This document shows, one piece after another, positions 17,838-26,790 of a DNA stretch of 64,000 nucleotides; position 1 is the first letter of the stretch, and every line of letters starts with the position of its first letter. Below the pieces are notes generated by a model that was not told the origin of the DNA, did not search any database, and saw nothing but the letters and a program-made list of their open reading frames with translations. The position numbers and the translations under genes were made by a program. Where the stretch lies: the NCBI GenBank assembly GCA_902542765.1, contig CACBVW010000001.1, positions 1 to 64,000 on the forward strand, in the 5' to 3' direction. Source of the stretch: an uncultured SAR116 cluster alpha proteobacterium. GTDB taxonomy: Bacteria > Pseudomonadota > Alphaproteobacteria > Puniceispirillales > Marisalimonadaceae.

Positions 17838-18584
17838 TTATAATTTTTTGTAATCAATGATTGATTTTCTATGTCTGAGTTTTTTGTTAGTTGGAACCAT
17901 ATCTATCATTAAGCCATTTTTAATTCTGCCAAATTTAATCATGACCATTGATGAAATGATATTTAAACAAATTTTCTGAGCTGTTCCTGCTTTTAATCTT
18001 GTTGAACCACAAATAACTTCTTCTTTCGTATCTAGAACAATTTTCACTTTTCCAAAATTTAAAATTTTGCCCTTTGGGTTGTTGCTAATAGCAATTGTAA
18101 GTGCTCCTTGATTTTTTGCAATTTCCATAACTTTACATGTAAAAGGTGTGTTGCCACTTGCTGCTAATCCAATCACTACGTCTTTTTTATTAACTAACAA
18201 CTTTTCTATAGTTAGCTTTGCTTGTGTTTTGTCATCTTCTGCATTTTCTACAGCTTCAAAAACAGCATTTTTGCCCCCAGCAAGAATATATTTCACCCTG
18301 TTCTTGGGCCAATTAAATGTTGGGAAAAGCTCTACACCATCCTGTACACCTATTCTTCCAGATGTGCCAGCACCAACATATATTAACCTTCCTTTTTGAT
18401 GTAATAATAAATGATCATAAATTTCATTAATAGCAAACTCAATTGATTTAGAAGCTTTCTTTACATCCAATGCAGCTCTTTTTTGCTCCTCAATCATCAA
18501 TGTTATTCCATCAAAAATACTTAAATGATCTATAGGTTTGCTTTTGGTATACAAAAACTCTGTTTTAGGTATATTTTGAGACAT
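17838..18584 (-). CDS. murQ: N-acetylmuramic acid 6-phosphate etherase, short form
   Basis: MurQ cleaves the D-lactyl ether of MurNAc-6-phosphate, giving GlcNAc-6-phosphate and D-lactate in cytoplasmic murein recycling. The SIS domain shows GAGTSGRIG (71-79), a conserved Glu at 85 in VELFP and another at 113 in AVENAEDD. These correspond to the two catalytic glutamates of E. coli MurQ. GLAASGNTPF and CGSTRLKAGTAQK follow. At 248 residues it is about 50 shorter than E. coli MurQ (298): the small C-terminal helical domain is absent, and the protein ends soon after the ATNEKL-equivalent. It is divergent from anmK, whose product makes its substrate, with 47 bases between the starts. Confidence 0.88.
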   Translation of the reverse strand: MSQNIPKTEFLYTKSKPIDHLSIFDGITLMIEEQKRAALDVKKASKSIEFAINEIYDHLLLHQKGRLIYVGAGTSGRIGVQDGVELFPTFNWPKNRVKYILAGGKNAVFEAVENAEDDKTQAKLTIEKLLVNKKDVVIGLAASGNTPFTCKVMEIAKNQGALTIAISNNPKGKILNFGKVKIVLDTKEEVICGSTRLKAGTAQKICLNIISSMVMIKFGRIKNGLMIDMVPTNKKLRHRKSIIDYKKL

Positions 18585-18602
18585 AACTAATTATTATATA
18601 AT
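18576..18602 (+). promoter_or_regulatory. Candidate anmK promoter
   Basis: On the plus strand TTGAGA (18576-18581) and a perfect TATAAT (18597-18602) are 15 bases apart, with the -35 element overlapping the first codons of the divergent murQ. The TTG start of anmK lies 29 bases further on, after an AAAGG ribosome site at 18618-18622. The spacing is short for sigma-70, so this is tentative. Confidence 0.35.
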
Positions 18603-18631
18603 ATTTAAAGATATATAAAGGTAAATTAATT

Positions 18632-19723
18632 TTGAAATATCCTTTCTTGAATATCATTGGTTTAATGTCAGGAACTAGCATGGATGGTATAGACATTAGC
18701 ATGGTAAATACTAATGGATTAGAATTAAAAAGACTAAATAAAAATTACTTTTATAAGTATAACCAAAAAGCTAAAAATTTTCTGATAAGTATTATAAATG
18801 AAAACATAATTCTGAATTTAAAAAGAAAAAAATATTTAGATAACTTTATTACAAATCAACATTATTTAGCTCTAAAAGATTTAGATATAATTGAGAAGAG
18901 TGACTTAATTGGTTTTCACGGACAAACAATATATCATAATTCAGAACAAAAAATTTCTATTCAACTTGGCGATCCAAAAAAATTATCAATATTGCTGAAT
19001 AAAAATGTTATTTTTGATTTTAGATCAAATGATATTTTATTCGGAGGTCAGGGTGCTCCAATAGCGCCTATATATCATAAATATATTATTGAACAAACAA
19101 ACTTAAAGCTTCCAACTTGCATTTTAAATATAGGCGGTATTTCTAATTTAACATACTGGGATGGTTATAATCTTATCGGGTTTGATACTGGGCCAGGGAA
19201 TGCACTAATGGATGATTATATGTTAGCTGTTTTAAATAAAAACTTTGATGAAGATGGAAATATAGCATCTAGTGGATACCCTATAAATGATGAAATTAAA
19301 AAGTTTCTAGAAAATGATTTTTTCAAACAACCTCCTCCTAAATCTTTAGATAGAGGTGCTTTTTTAAATACATATGAAAATTTAATTAAAAAAAAATATA
19401 CATTTAAAGATGTGATGGCGACTTTAGCTGAGTTTACAGTTGAAACCGTTGCTTGTGGCATAGAACTTTTGCCTAAAAAAATTAACAATATTTTAATAAC
19501 TGGTGGTGGATATAAAAATATTTACTTAATGAAAAGACTTAAAGAAAGATTAGAAGTAAATTTCATTTATGAAAAACAACTAGGCCTTAATTTTGATTAT
19601 ATAGAGTCAGAATTAATTGCTTATTTATCAGCAAGATCAATTTACAAACTTCCATTTACCTTTCCTTCAACTACCGGAGTACCAAAACCTCTGACAGGAG
19701 GAAAATTGTATAAATGTTTATAA
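18632..19723 (+). CDS. anmK: 1,6-anhydro-N-acetylmuramic acid kinase
   Basis: AnmK opens the 1,6-anhydro ring of anhydroMurNAc and phosphorylates it to MurNAc-6-phosphate, the substrate of MurQ. The 363 residues begin with the family signature GLMSGTSMDGID (10-21), followed by FHGQTIYH, ILNIGGISNLTY and DTGPGNALMD (the Asp-containing nucleotide and sugar site). A closing ITGGGYKN and PSTTGVPKPLTGG complete it. Length is normal for the family. The start is TTG, with no ATG before the signature. The 3' end overlaps the convergent PIG-L gene by six bases. Pairing with divergent murQ supports a murein-recycling role. Confidence 0.93.
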   Translation: MKYPFLNIIGLMSGTSMDGIDISMVNTNGLELKRLNKNYFYKYNQKAKNFLISIINENIILNLKRKKYLDNFITNQHYLALKDLDIIEKSDLIGFHGQTIYHNSEQKISIQLGDPKKLSILLNKNVIFDFRSNDILFGGQGAPIAPIYHKYIIEQTNLKLPTCILNIGGISNLTYWDGYNLIGFDTGPGNALMDDYMLAVLNKNFDEDGNIASSGYPINDEIKKFLENDFFKQPPPKSLDRGAFLNTYENLIKKKYTFKDVMATLAEFTVETVACGIELLPKKINNILITGGGYKNIYLMKRLKERLEVNFIYEKQLGLNFDYIESELIAYLSARSIYKLPFTFPSTTGVPKPLTGGKLYKCL

Positions 19724-20407
19724 AAATCCATGCTGATTGTCTATATGAAAAGGCCTTAGTTTAAGAGGTAATGGTAGAATGTGTCTTATGTCAGTAAAAG
19801 GGAAAAAGGGCTGGAAGGAATACGCTTCAGCATATTTACCTTTTGCAGCATTACACTGTGCCGCCCTATAACTATTCATTAATTTAGCCAAATCTATAAA
19901 TCTTTGCGGTTTTTGTGTTTCATGTTTTAGAATTGCTTCCTTTTTTAGCAAGAAATGCTCTGTTATATCAAAGTAAAAGTTAGGATTGAAATTTATACCC
20001 ATTAAAGTGTCACAGTATATTACTGGAATATAATGACTTACAACACTGCTTGTTATAAATGATAAAGACCTATGATCGGAATGATAATCATTTTGTGAGT
20101 GAGTAATGATCAAATCTGGCATAATTTTTAAAATGTGTTCTTTTATTGTTCTTCGATGCTCAGGATCTTCACCTAATTCACCATCAGGTATATTTAAAAA
20201 AATTGGTTTTGATATTTTTTTTAACCCAGCTATAGCTTCCTTTTCTCTTTTTTTGGATAATAAATGGTCTTTTGGTGAACCTCCTTTCGAGCCATCAGTT
20301 GCAATCATAGTAAATACTTCGTTTCCCTCTTTTTTATAAGTAGAAACTAAACCATACATGAAGATTTCTATATCGTCAGGATGAGCACCAATAGCTAAAA
20401 TTTTCAT
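19718..20407 (-). CDS. PIG-L/LmbE-family zinc-dependent N-acetyl-sugar deacetylase
   Basis: The 229 residues show the family's zinc motif AHPDD at 8-12, a following ATDGSKGG, and HSQNDYHSDHRS with the second metal ligand. PIG-L enzymes remove the acetyl group from GlcNAc-type residues (MshB, BshB, PIG-L, DacB diacetylchitobiose deacetylases). Here the gene lies between anmK and a GH84 glucosaminidase, so free or murein-derived GlcNAc is a reasonable substrate. An alternative is an unrelated glycan or antibiotic intermediate. GGAG lies nine bases before the ATG. Start sites of this gene and GH84 diverge across 56 bases. Confidence 0.85.
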   Translation of the reverse strand: MKILAIGAHPDDIEIFMYGLVSTYKKEGNEVFTMIATDGSKGGSPKDHLLSKKREKEAIAGLKKISKPIFLNIPDGELGEDPEHRRTIKEHILKIMPDLIITHSQNDYHSDHRSLSFITSSVVSHYIPVIYCDTLMGINFNPNFYFDITEHFLLKKEAILKHETQKPQRFIDLAKLMNSYRAAQCNAAKGKYAEAYSFQPFFPFTDIRHILPLPLKLRPFHIDNQHGFL

Positions 20408-20463
20408 TATATTTTTCTCCTAATTTCGATATTATAATATTCCAATGTTAACAAAGATATCAA

Positions 20464-21624
20464 ATGAAAAAAAGAACAACTAAAAAAATTATCAGAGGGT
20501 ATATAGAAGGTTATTATGGAAGGCTTTTGTCATGGGAACATAGAGAACTTATAATTAAATCTCTTTACAAAAATAAAATGAACACTTATTTCTATGCACC
20601 AAAAGAAGACATAAATCATAGATTATGTTGGAAAAAAAATTATAGCAAAAGTTGGCGTTTAAATTTTCGTAAATTTACAGACACAGGTAAAAAATATAAA
20701 ATTAATGTTATCGCAGGACTTGCACCTGGGTTAGACTTTAATTTCAAACAATTAAAAGATAATACGAAAACAAATAAAAAATCAGATTTTGAAGTTCTTT
20801 TGAGTAAAGCAAAACAATTACTTAATGATGGTGCAACTTCAATAGCCTTATTGTTAGATGATATTCCACCTGATTTCAAAAATAAATTTGGTATTGATGT
20901 GTCCGAAGGAACATATCATGCTATTTTAGCGAACAAGCTCTTAAAAGAGTTAAAACAAAGTATATTCTTTGTACCTAGAATATACGCTGATGAATTAATT
21001 CAAGATGAGCCTCTTTATTTAAAAGACTTAAGTAAAATATTGGATCCAAAAATAATTATGTTCTATTGTGGAAAAAATATTGTATCTAAAAATTTATCAA
21101 ATTATAAACTAATTAAAAAAACATTACAAAATAGAGTAATCTTTTGGGACAATTACTATTCAAATGACTATTGTCCTAGACGTCTATTTATAGGACCTTA
21201 TTTTGGTAGACAGAATATTAATGATGTAATGATTAATCCTACAGGATTAATAAAAACGGATCTTCTGATTTTAGACATTTACGCCAATAATTTTAGAGGT
21301 CAAAACAATATTAAAGAATGGTCAAAAGTATTGGAAATTCATGGTGTCCCAAAATTATTTATTAAAATAAAAAAATTTTTTTTAAAGCCCGATTTTGGTT
21401 CTAACCCTTCAGCCCAAAAAATAAATGTTAATGATAAAGATTTTGAAGCACTAGATTTCCTTTTATGGAAATGGAAAGGGAATTTATCGAGAGAATGGTA
21501 TCCTTTCATTTTTGGATTGAAGCAAGATTTACAAATAAATGAAAAGCTTTTAACCTCAGAACGAAAGATTAAAACACAAACTGCACCTCTATCTGAATTT
21601 TTATTAAAAGGAGAATTGGAATGA
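20464..21624 (+). CDS. GH84 beta-N-acetylglucosaminidase (O-GlcNAcase-like), cytoplasmic form
   Basis: The 386 residues match the catalytic barrel of GH84 enzymes (bacterial NagJ and human OGA). RGYIEGYYGRLLSW is at 11-24, MNTYFYAPKEDINHR at 39-53 and IAGLAPG near 83-89. The catalytic Asp pair is in IALLLDDIP (127-135, D132-D133), followed later by RLFIGPYFGR. The family cleaves terminal beta-GlcNAc by substrate-assisted catalysis. Characterised bacterial members are usually large and secreted, with extra domains. This one is just the barrel with a short tail and no signal peptide. Surrounded by murQ, anmK, PIG-L, an L,D-transpeptidase and AmpG, it may cleave GlcNAc-anhydroMurNAc, the NagZ step. 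Its ATGA overlap couples it to the next gene. Confidence 0.85.
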   Translation: MKKRTTKKIIRGYIEGYYGRLLSWEHRELIIKSLYKNKMNTYFYAPKEDINHRLCWKKNYSKSWRLNFRKFTDTGKKYKINVIAGLAPGLDFNFKQLKDNTKTNKKSDFEVLLSKAKQLLNDGATSIALLLDDIPPDFKNKFGIDVSEGTYHAILANKLLKELKQSIFFVPRIYADELIQDEPLYLKDLSKILDPKIIMFYCGKNIVSKNLSNYKLIKKTLQNRVIFWDNYYSNDYCPRRLFIGPYFGRQNINDVMINPTGLIKTDLLILDIYANNFRGQNNIKEWSKVLEIHGVPKLFIKIKKFFLKPDFGSNPSAQKINVNDKDFEALDFLLWKWKGNLSREWYPFIFGLKQDLQINEKLLTSERKIKTQTAPLSEFLLKGELE

Positions 21625-22493
21625 CAAAAATCGGTTTTATTGGCTTAGGTAATATGGGAGCTAAAATGACTATGAACCTTCTTAAAGCTAATTATGAGGT
21701 TGTTGGTTACGATATAAATAAAGAATTTGTCAAAAACCTATTACCTAAAGGCCTTAAGCAAGCTAACAATTTAAATGATATTGCAGAAAGTACTGATATT
21801 GTAATTACAATGTTACCTAACGGTGACATTGTAGAAGAAGTTTATGATAATATAATCGATAAGTTCGCGCCTGGCACTCTATTTGTAGACTGCTCAACCA
21901 TTGAAGTGGACAAAGCTAGAGAACTTCACAAGAAATGTGAAGATAAAAAAATCTTATCTCTTGATGCTCCAGTTTCGGGGGGTGTAGGTGGAGCTGAACA
22001 AGCAACATTAACTTTTATGGTAGGTGGAACAGAAAATGCTTATAGAATAATGTTGCCCCTGTTTGAAGTAATGGGGAAAAAATCATTATTATGTGGTTCT
22101 TACGGTCTAGGACAAGCTACAAAAGCATGTAATAATATGTTATTAGCAACTACTATGATTGGTGTAGGGGAGGCTTTTTCTTTAGGACAGAATTTAGGTT
22201 TGGATCCAAAAAAATTATTCGAAATATTGTCAACCTCAACTGGTTCCTGTTGGTCTATAAATAGCTATTGCCCAATAAAGGGTATTGGGCCAACAAGTCC
22301 AGCAGACAATGACTTTAAACCTGGTTTTTCTGCAGATCTGATGCTAAAAGATCTTACAATAGCTCTAAAGGCTATTGAAAGTACAAATACTACAGCACCA
22401 TTTGGTAAAAACTCACGAGAAAATTTTAAAAGAATGGTTAATGAAAACCAAGGGTCCTTAGACTTTTCAGCTATTACAAAATTTAATAAGTAA
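21621..22493 (+). CDS. 3-hydroxyisobutyrate dehydrogenase-like beta-hydroxyacid dehydrogenase
   Basis: This 290-residue NAD(P)-dependent enzyme has GFIGLGNMGAKM (5-16), the substrate-binding DAPVSGG (115-121) and the catalytic Lys (K168) in TKACNNML. The SCWSINSY and DFKPGFSADLMLKDL segments match MmsB-type 3-hydroxyisobutyrate dehydrogenases of valine breakdown. Tartronate-semialdehyde reductase and similar enzymes share this fold, so the substrate is not fixed. The start ATG overlaps the stop of the GH84 gene (ATGA), meaning they are translated together, although a link between valine catabolism and glycan cleavage is not obvious. The gene converges on hppA with a 31-base gap. Confidence 0.82.
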   Translation: MTKIGFIGLGNMGAKMTMNLLKANYEVVGYDINKEFVKNLLPKGLKQANNLNDIAESTDIVITMLPNGDIVEEVYDNIIDKFAPGTLFVDCSTIEVDKARELHKKCEDKKILSLDAPVSGGVGGAEQATLTFMVGGTENAYRIMLPLFEVMGKKSLLCGSYGLGQATKACNNMLLATTMIGVGEAFSLGQNLGLDPKKLFEILSTSTGSCWSINSYCPIKGIGPTSPADNDFKPGFSADLMLKDLTIALKAIESTNTTAPFGKNSRENFKRMVNENQGSLDFSAITKFNK

Positions 22494-22524
22494 AGTTATT
22501 TAATTAGCTTTATCATTATTTTTG

Positions 22525-24531
22525 TTAAATCAATAGTGGGGCTATAACTAGACTAACTATGGCCATAACATTAATTAAAATATTCATTGATGGACCTGAT
22601 GTATCTTTTAATGGGTCACCTACTGTATCGCCAACAACTGCTGCTTTATGAACTTCTGATCCTTTACCACCAAAGTTTCCTTTTTCTACAAACTTTTTAG
22701 CATTGTCCCAAGCCCCACCTGCATTTGACATCATTAATGCCATCATTACACAACATATTAAAGCACCACCTAGCATTCCGCCAAGTGCTTTTGGGCCAAG
22801 TAAAAAACCTATTATAACTGGTGATAAAACTGCTAAGGCTCCTGGTGCTATCATCTTTCTTAAAGCAGCTCTAGTTGCAATATCTACACATCTTGCAGTA
22901 TCTGGTTTTGCTTTACCCTCCAACAAACCTGGAATTTCTTTAAACTGCCTTCTAATTTCTTTAATCATATCAAAAGCAGCATCACCAACTGCAGTCATTG
23001 TGATAGAGCTAACTAAAAATGGGAATATGCCACCTAAAAACATACCACATAGAACTAACGGATCGTTAATAGCTAAAACAAAACTTTCATCAGAAATTGA
23101 TATTTTTTCTATATATGCACTAATTAGCGCCAATGCAGCCAAAGCAGCAGCACTTATTGCAAAACCCTTACCAATAGCTGCAGTAGTGTTTCCAACTTCA
23201 TCAAGTGAATCTGTAATTTCTCTAGTTTCCTTTCCCATCTCAGACATTTCAGCTATCCCTCCAGCATTGTCAGCAACTGGTCCGTATGCATCTATTGCCA
23301 TAGTGATACCAACGGTACTTAACATTCCAACTGCAGCTATACCAACTCCATAGAGACCTGCGTAAATATTTGATATAAAAATTATAGATACAATTGTTAA
23401 AACTGGTATTGCAACTGATTGCATGCCCGTTGCCAAACCCGATATTAAAACAGTAGCAGAACCAGTTTCTCCATCTTTAGCTATTTTTTCTACAGGGCTT
23501 CCTCCAGTGTAATATTCAGTAATTAATCCAACAACTATACCTCCAACTGAACCTACGAGTACAGCAATCCAAACACCAACTGCAACATTCATTAAATCAA
23601 CCAAAAAATAAGATAATAGTACAAACAGCATTGCAGATCCTATCGTTCCATATCTAAGAGCTGTTTCTGCACTTTTTGAGGAAAAAACTTTAACAGTTAA
23701 TATTCCTAATAAAGAGCATACAATACCTAAAGAGGCTAAAGCTAAAGGCATAAATTGAAGTAGGTATTGGTTACCTCCTAATGAATTAATTGTAGCAGTG
23801 GTCATTGAAGCAGCTAAAGCTATACAAGCAATCATAGATCCACAATATGATTCAAAAATATCAGATCCCATTCCAGCTACATCTCCAACATTGTCTCCCA
23901 CATTGTCGGCAATGACGCCAGGGTTTCTTGGATCATCTTCTGGAATACCAGCTTCTACTTTACCTACTAGGTCAGCACCAACGTCTGCACTCTTTGTAAA
24001 TATGCCACCACCTACTCTTGAAAATAATGCAACAGATGAAGCTCCCATTGCAAAGCCTTCAATTGCATGAATTGTTTTTATATCACCTGCAAAATAATGA
24101 AATAAAATTCCAACACCAAACAATCCCATTGCAGCAACTGTTAGTCCCATAATTGATCCACCAAAAAAAGCTATGTTTAATGCTTCGGAAGCACCTTTTT
24201 CTTTAGCGGCAACTGCAGTTCTAACATTAGCTTTTGTCGCTGAATACATTCCAATGAAACCAGCTGTACCAGAACACAAAGCACCAAGTAAAAATGATAT
24301 AGCGGTTTGCCATCCTAGAGAAAAGTATAATGCCAATATACATACTAAACAAAAAATAGCTAATCGTTTATATTCTGCAGACATAAAAACCATTGCACCT
24401 AAGTGTATTTCATCTCCAATTTCTTTAACACGACCTTCACCTTCAGAAGAAGACCTTACCTTTAAATATACAACATAAGCTGATAATAGACCTAGAAGAC
24501 CAAGAACAACTGATATTAACGAATATGGCAT
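22525..24531 (-). CDS. hppA: Membrane-bound proton(or sodium)-translocating pyrophosphatase
   Basis: This inner-membrane pump hydrolyses pyrophosphate and moves ions outward. The ~668 residues span about 16 helices. Active-site loops include DVGADLVGK, a [12 protein letters not shown] stretch, [15 protein letters not shown] and the C-terminal [15 protein letters not shown]. The [13 protein letters not shown] segment has Ala rather than Lys at the position that decides potassium need, which marks the potassium-dependent class. Whether it pumps H+ or Na+ is not settled. The ATG at 24529-24531 was chosen because an AAAGG site lies seven bases upstream; a TTG two codons earlier is less likely. 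Membrane pyrophosphatases are common in streamlined marine alphaproteobacteria as an energy-saving device. Confidence 0.93.
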   Translation of the reverse strand: MPYSLISVVLGLLGLLSAYVVYLKVRSSSEGEGRVKEIGDEIHLGAMVFMSAEYKRLAIFCLVCILALYFSLGWQTAISFLLGALCSGTAGFIGMYSATKANVRTAVAAKEKGASEALNIAFFGGSIMGLTVAAMGLFGVGILFHYFAGDIKTIHAIEGFAMGASSVALFSRVGGGIFTKSADVGADLVGKVEAGIPEDDPRNPGVIADNVGDNVGDVAGMGSDIFESYCGSMIACIALAASMTTATINSLGGNQYLLQFMPLALASLGIVCSLLGILTVKVFSSKSAETALRYGTIGSAMLFVLLSYFLVDLMNVAVGVWIAVLVGSVGGIVVGLITEYYTGGSPVEKIAKDGETGSATVLISGLATGMQSVAIPVLTIVSIIFISNIYAGLYGVGIAAVGMLSTVGITMAIDAYGPVADNAGGIAEMSEMGKETREITDSLDEVGNTTAAIGKGFAISAAALAALALISAYIEKISISDESFVLAINDPLVLCGMFLGGIFPFLVSSITMTAVGDAAFDMIKEIRRQFKEIPGLLEGKAKPDTARCVDIATRAALRKMIAPGALAVLSPVIIGFLLGPKALGGMLGGALICCVMMALMMSNAGGAWDNAKKFVEKGNFGGKGSEVHKAAVVGDTVGDPLKDTSGPSMNILINVMAIVSLVIAPLLI

Positions 24532-24615
24532 TTGCAAACCTTTTCTTAATTTAAAAAAACTACTTTTAATTCGATTAATTTAATCTGTAAAGTTTTATAT
24601 TTTTTTCTATGAATT

Positions 24616-25149
24616 TTAAATTTTTACATATGTTTTGTGACAAAGGTTTTTTAGGAGAAAAAATATATCATTTTTTTTCAATGCTATACAACCAGCAGTT
24701 TTTTTATTGTTTGAGAAACTACAATGAATAAATATTGCACTACCTTTATTCTTAATTGTTGGTTTAACATTATGTGAAGTAACGATTATTATGTCATATG
24801 CCTCATCTTCTCTCCATAACTTTTCATAATTTAAGTTTAGCGATTGAAAATTATTAATTTTTATATGACTATTATATTTGTTACTTCTAATATCGTCACA
24901 CCAACCGCAATTTCTTGTAATTTTGTTTATTTTTAGTATATTTTTCTTAAGTTTTGGTCTTAATATCTTATCAGATCTGTAAAAAATTGTTTCTAAACGC
25001 CATTTCCCGATAGGTGTTGTTTTATCTCCCTCAATTTTCTTTCTTGCTGTTTTTAAACCTCCTTCTCCTACTTGACATTCAAAAACTTTATTACCAACTC
25101 TCAAAAAATATTTTTTATTTAGGTTTATAACAAACAAATTTTTCTGCAT
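24616..25149 (-). CDS. L,D-transpeptidase family (YkuD-fold) protein
   Basis: The 177 residues show the catalytic YkuD pattern: SAIFIHCS with His 142, and TAGCIAL with the nucleophile Cys 154. TTPIGKW lies near residues 44-50. The subgroup has Ala in place of the His of the common SHGC motif, as is usual in the short alphaproteobacterial type. These enzymes form 3-3 crosslinks in peptidoglycan or attach lipoproteins. I see no clear signal peptide, only a short hydrophobic start (LFVINLNKKYFLRVG), so its location is uncertain. It lies divergent from the AmpG-like permease across 92 bases, in keeping with a murein theme. Confidence 0.8.
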   Translation of the reverse strand: MQKNLFVINLNKKYFLRVGNKVFECQVGEGGLKTARKKIEGDKTTPIGKWRLETIFYRSDKILRPKLKKNILKINKITRNCGWCDDIRSNKYNSHIKINNFQSLNLNYEKLWREDEAYDIIIVTSHNVKPTIKNKGSAIFIHCSFSNNKKTAGCIALKKNDIFFLLKNLCHKTYVKI

Positions 25150-25241
25150 AACTAGTTATAGATACTTTAATCAAACAAAAACATATATTTTAATAACAAT
25201 TTACTTTAGAGTTATGATCATTCTATCTAGGTTGTTATCTT

Positions 25242-26615
25242 ATGACAAATCAAACACAAAGTTGGCTTCAATCTATTCTAGTCTATAAAGACTTAAGAAT
25301 GCTGAAAATTTTACTTCTTGGTGCTATTAGTGGTTTACCATGGGTACTTATTGCTAGTAGTCTTAGCCTTTGGTTAAAGGAAGAAGGATTAAGCAGATCA
25401 ACTATTGGCTGGGCAGGTTTAATTTTTGGTGTTTACGCGTTTAATTATTTGTGGGCTCCATTAATTGATAGAGTTCAAATACCATTAATAACAAAAAAAC
25501 TAGGCCATAGAAGAGCATGGATTTTTTTGATGCAAGTTACAATTATAGTAAGCTTAATAATTTGGAGTTTTATAAATCCTTCTCAAAACTTAGCTCTATT
25601 AATTTCTGTTGGATTAATAATTGCTATAGCTTCAGCAACACAAGACATCACTATTGATGCTCTAAGAATTGAACAAATAAACGAAAATGAGGGGAAAGCC
25701 ATGGCAGCTGGAGCTGCTATGGCAGTAGTTGGTTGGTGGACAGGCTATAAACTAGGAGGTGTAGTTGCTTTATTTACAGCAGAATATTTTGAAAATTTTG
25801 GTATTATAAACTACTGGCAATTAACTTTTTTAGTTTTAGGAGTTATTATAATTTTAATGAATATTTGTTTGATATTTGTTAACGAGCCAACAAAAACTGA
25901 TAGACAAAATAAACAAAAAGAAACAGACAAAATTATAATAGATAAACTAGGATACAACAATTTTTTTACAAATATTTTTGCTTATATTTCAGGAACTATA
26001 TTAGGCCCTTTAATAAGCTTTTTTAAAAAAAATGGTTTTTCTATTGCTATTGGAATACTGGGTTTCGTTTTCTTATTTAAAATTGGCGAAGCTTTTCTTG
26101 GTAGAATGTCTATTATTTTTTATAAAGAAATAGGATTTTCTAAAGGAGCAATAGCTATTTATTCAAAGGGACTTGGTTGGATTACAACTGTTGTGTTTAC
26201 ATTATTAGGTGGTGTATTAGCAATGAGAGCAGGCACAATAAAAACAATGTTCTTTGCTGGTGGATTAATGGCCATAACAAACCTACTATTTGCAGTTTTG
26301 GCTTGGACTGGAAAGTCTGAATTATTGTTTGCAATTGCTGTTATTGCAGATGACATCACAGCAGCATTTGCAACTGTAGCATTCGTTGCATTTATATCAT
26401 TACTAGTTGATAGGACTTATACAGCCACACAATATGCTTTACTTGCATCTTTAGGAACTGCAGGAAGAACAACGCTAGCGTCATCTTCAGGAGCTCTTGT
26501 TGATTGGCTAAATGGAGATTGGGGTATCTTTTTTATTTTAACCACAGTTATGGTAATACCTTCCTTAATTTGTTTATGGATGATTAAAAATAAAATAAAA
26601 TTTGTTGCAAAATAA
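25242..26615 (+). CDS. ampG: AmpG-like MFS permease (anhydromuropeptide importer)
   Basis: The 457-residue, roughly 12-helix MFS protein opens LKILLLGAISGLPWVLIASSL. It continues with GWAGLIFGVYAFNYLWAPLIDR and IASATQDITIDALRIE, hallmarks of the AmpG family. AmpG brings GlcNAc-anhydroMurNAc-peptides into the cytoplasm, the entry point for recycling by amidase, NagZ, AnmK and MurQ. The nearby anmK, murQ, GH84 and L,D-transpeptidase genes support that substrate. The gene is alone on the plus strand here, followed by 166 to 175 bases without a gene. Some AmpG-family proteins carry other sugars or acyl-CoA (acetyl-CoA transporter branch), so a small doubt remains. Confidence 0.85.
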   Translation: MTNQTQSWLQSILVYKDLRMLKILLLGAISGLPWVLIASSLSLWLKEEGLSRSTIGWAGLIFGVYAFNYLWAPLIDRVQIPLITKKLGHRRAWIFLMQVTIIVSLIIWSFINPSQNLALLISVGLIIAIASATQDITIDALRIEQINENEGKAMAAGAAMAVVGWWTGYKLGGVVALFTAEYFENFGIINYWQLTFLVLGVIIILMNICLIFVNEPTKTDRQNKQKETDKIIIDKLGYNNFFTNIFAYISGTILGPLISFFKKNGFSIAIGILGFVFLFKIGEAFLGRMSIIFYKEIGFSKGAIAIYSKGLGWITTVVFTLLGGVLAMRAGTIKTMFFAGGLMAITNLLFAVLAWTGKSELLFAIAVIADDITAAFATVAFVAFISLLVDRTYTATQYALLASLGTAGRTTLASSSGALVDWLNGDWGIFFILTTVMVIPSLICLWMIKNKIKFVAK

Positions 26616-26790
26616 ATTTTGTTCTGAAAATTCATAAGAAAAATTTTAAAAGCAACTTATAATTCAACCCGAATTAAATAATAAATAATTTCTTCTAAAT
26701 TTTAATTATACCATAATAAAATTAACTCTTGTTTTTAACGTTTATTTGTATATCAGTAGATAAAGATACTAAACTAAATTTTTGATAGAA

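Noticed and set aside
20429-20440. 12-base perfect palindrome ATATTATAATAT between the PIG-L and GH84 genes
   Set aside because: It might be a shared -10 element in a divergent promoter, but no -35 fits on either strand and such palindromes are common in AT-rich spacers.
22270-22290. Perfect eight-base stem hairpin with a five-base loop
   Set aside because: It falls inside the 3-hydroxyisobutyrate-dehydrogenase-like coding region and encodes CPIKGIGP in a conserved part of the protein. There is no T-run, so coding constraint explains it.
22703-23353. 216-codon plus-strand open frame opposite hppA
   Set aside because: It lies wholly within the strongly conserved hppA gene on the other strand. 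The translation is rich in Ile, Ala, Pro and Ser, as expected from the reverse of a Gly/Ala-rich membrane protein, and shows no motif.
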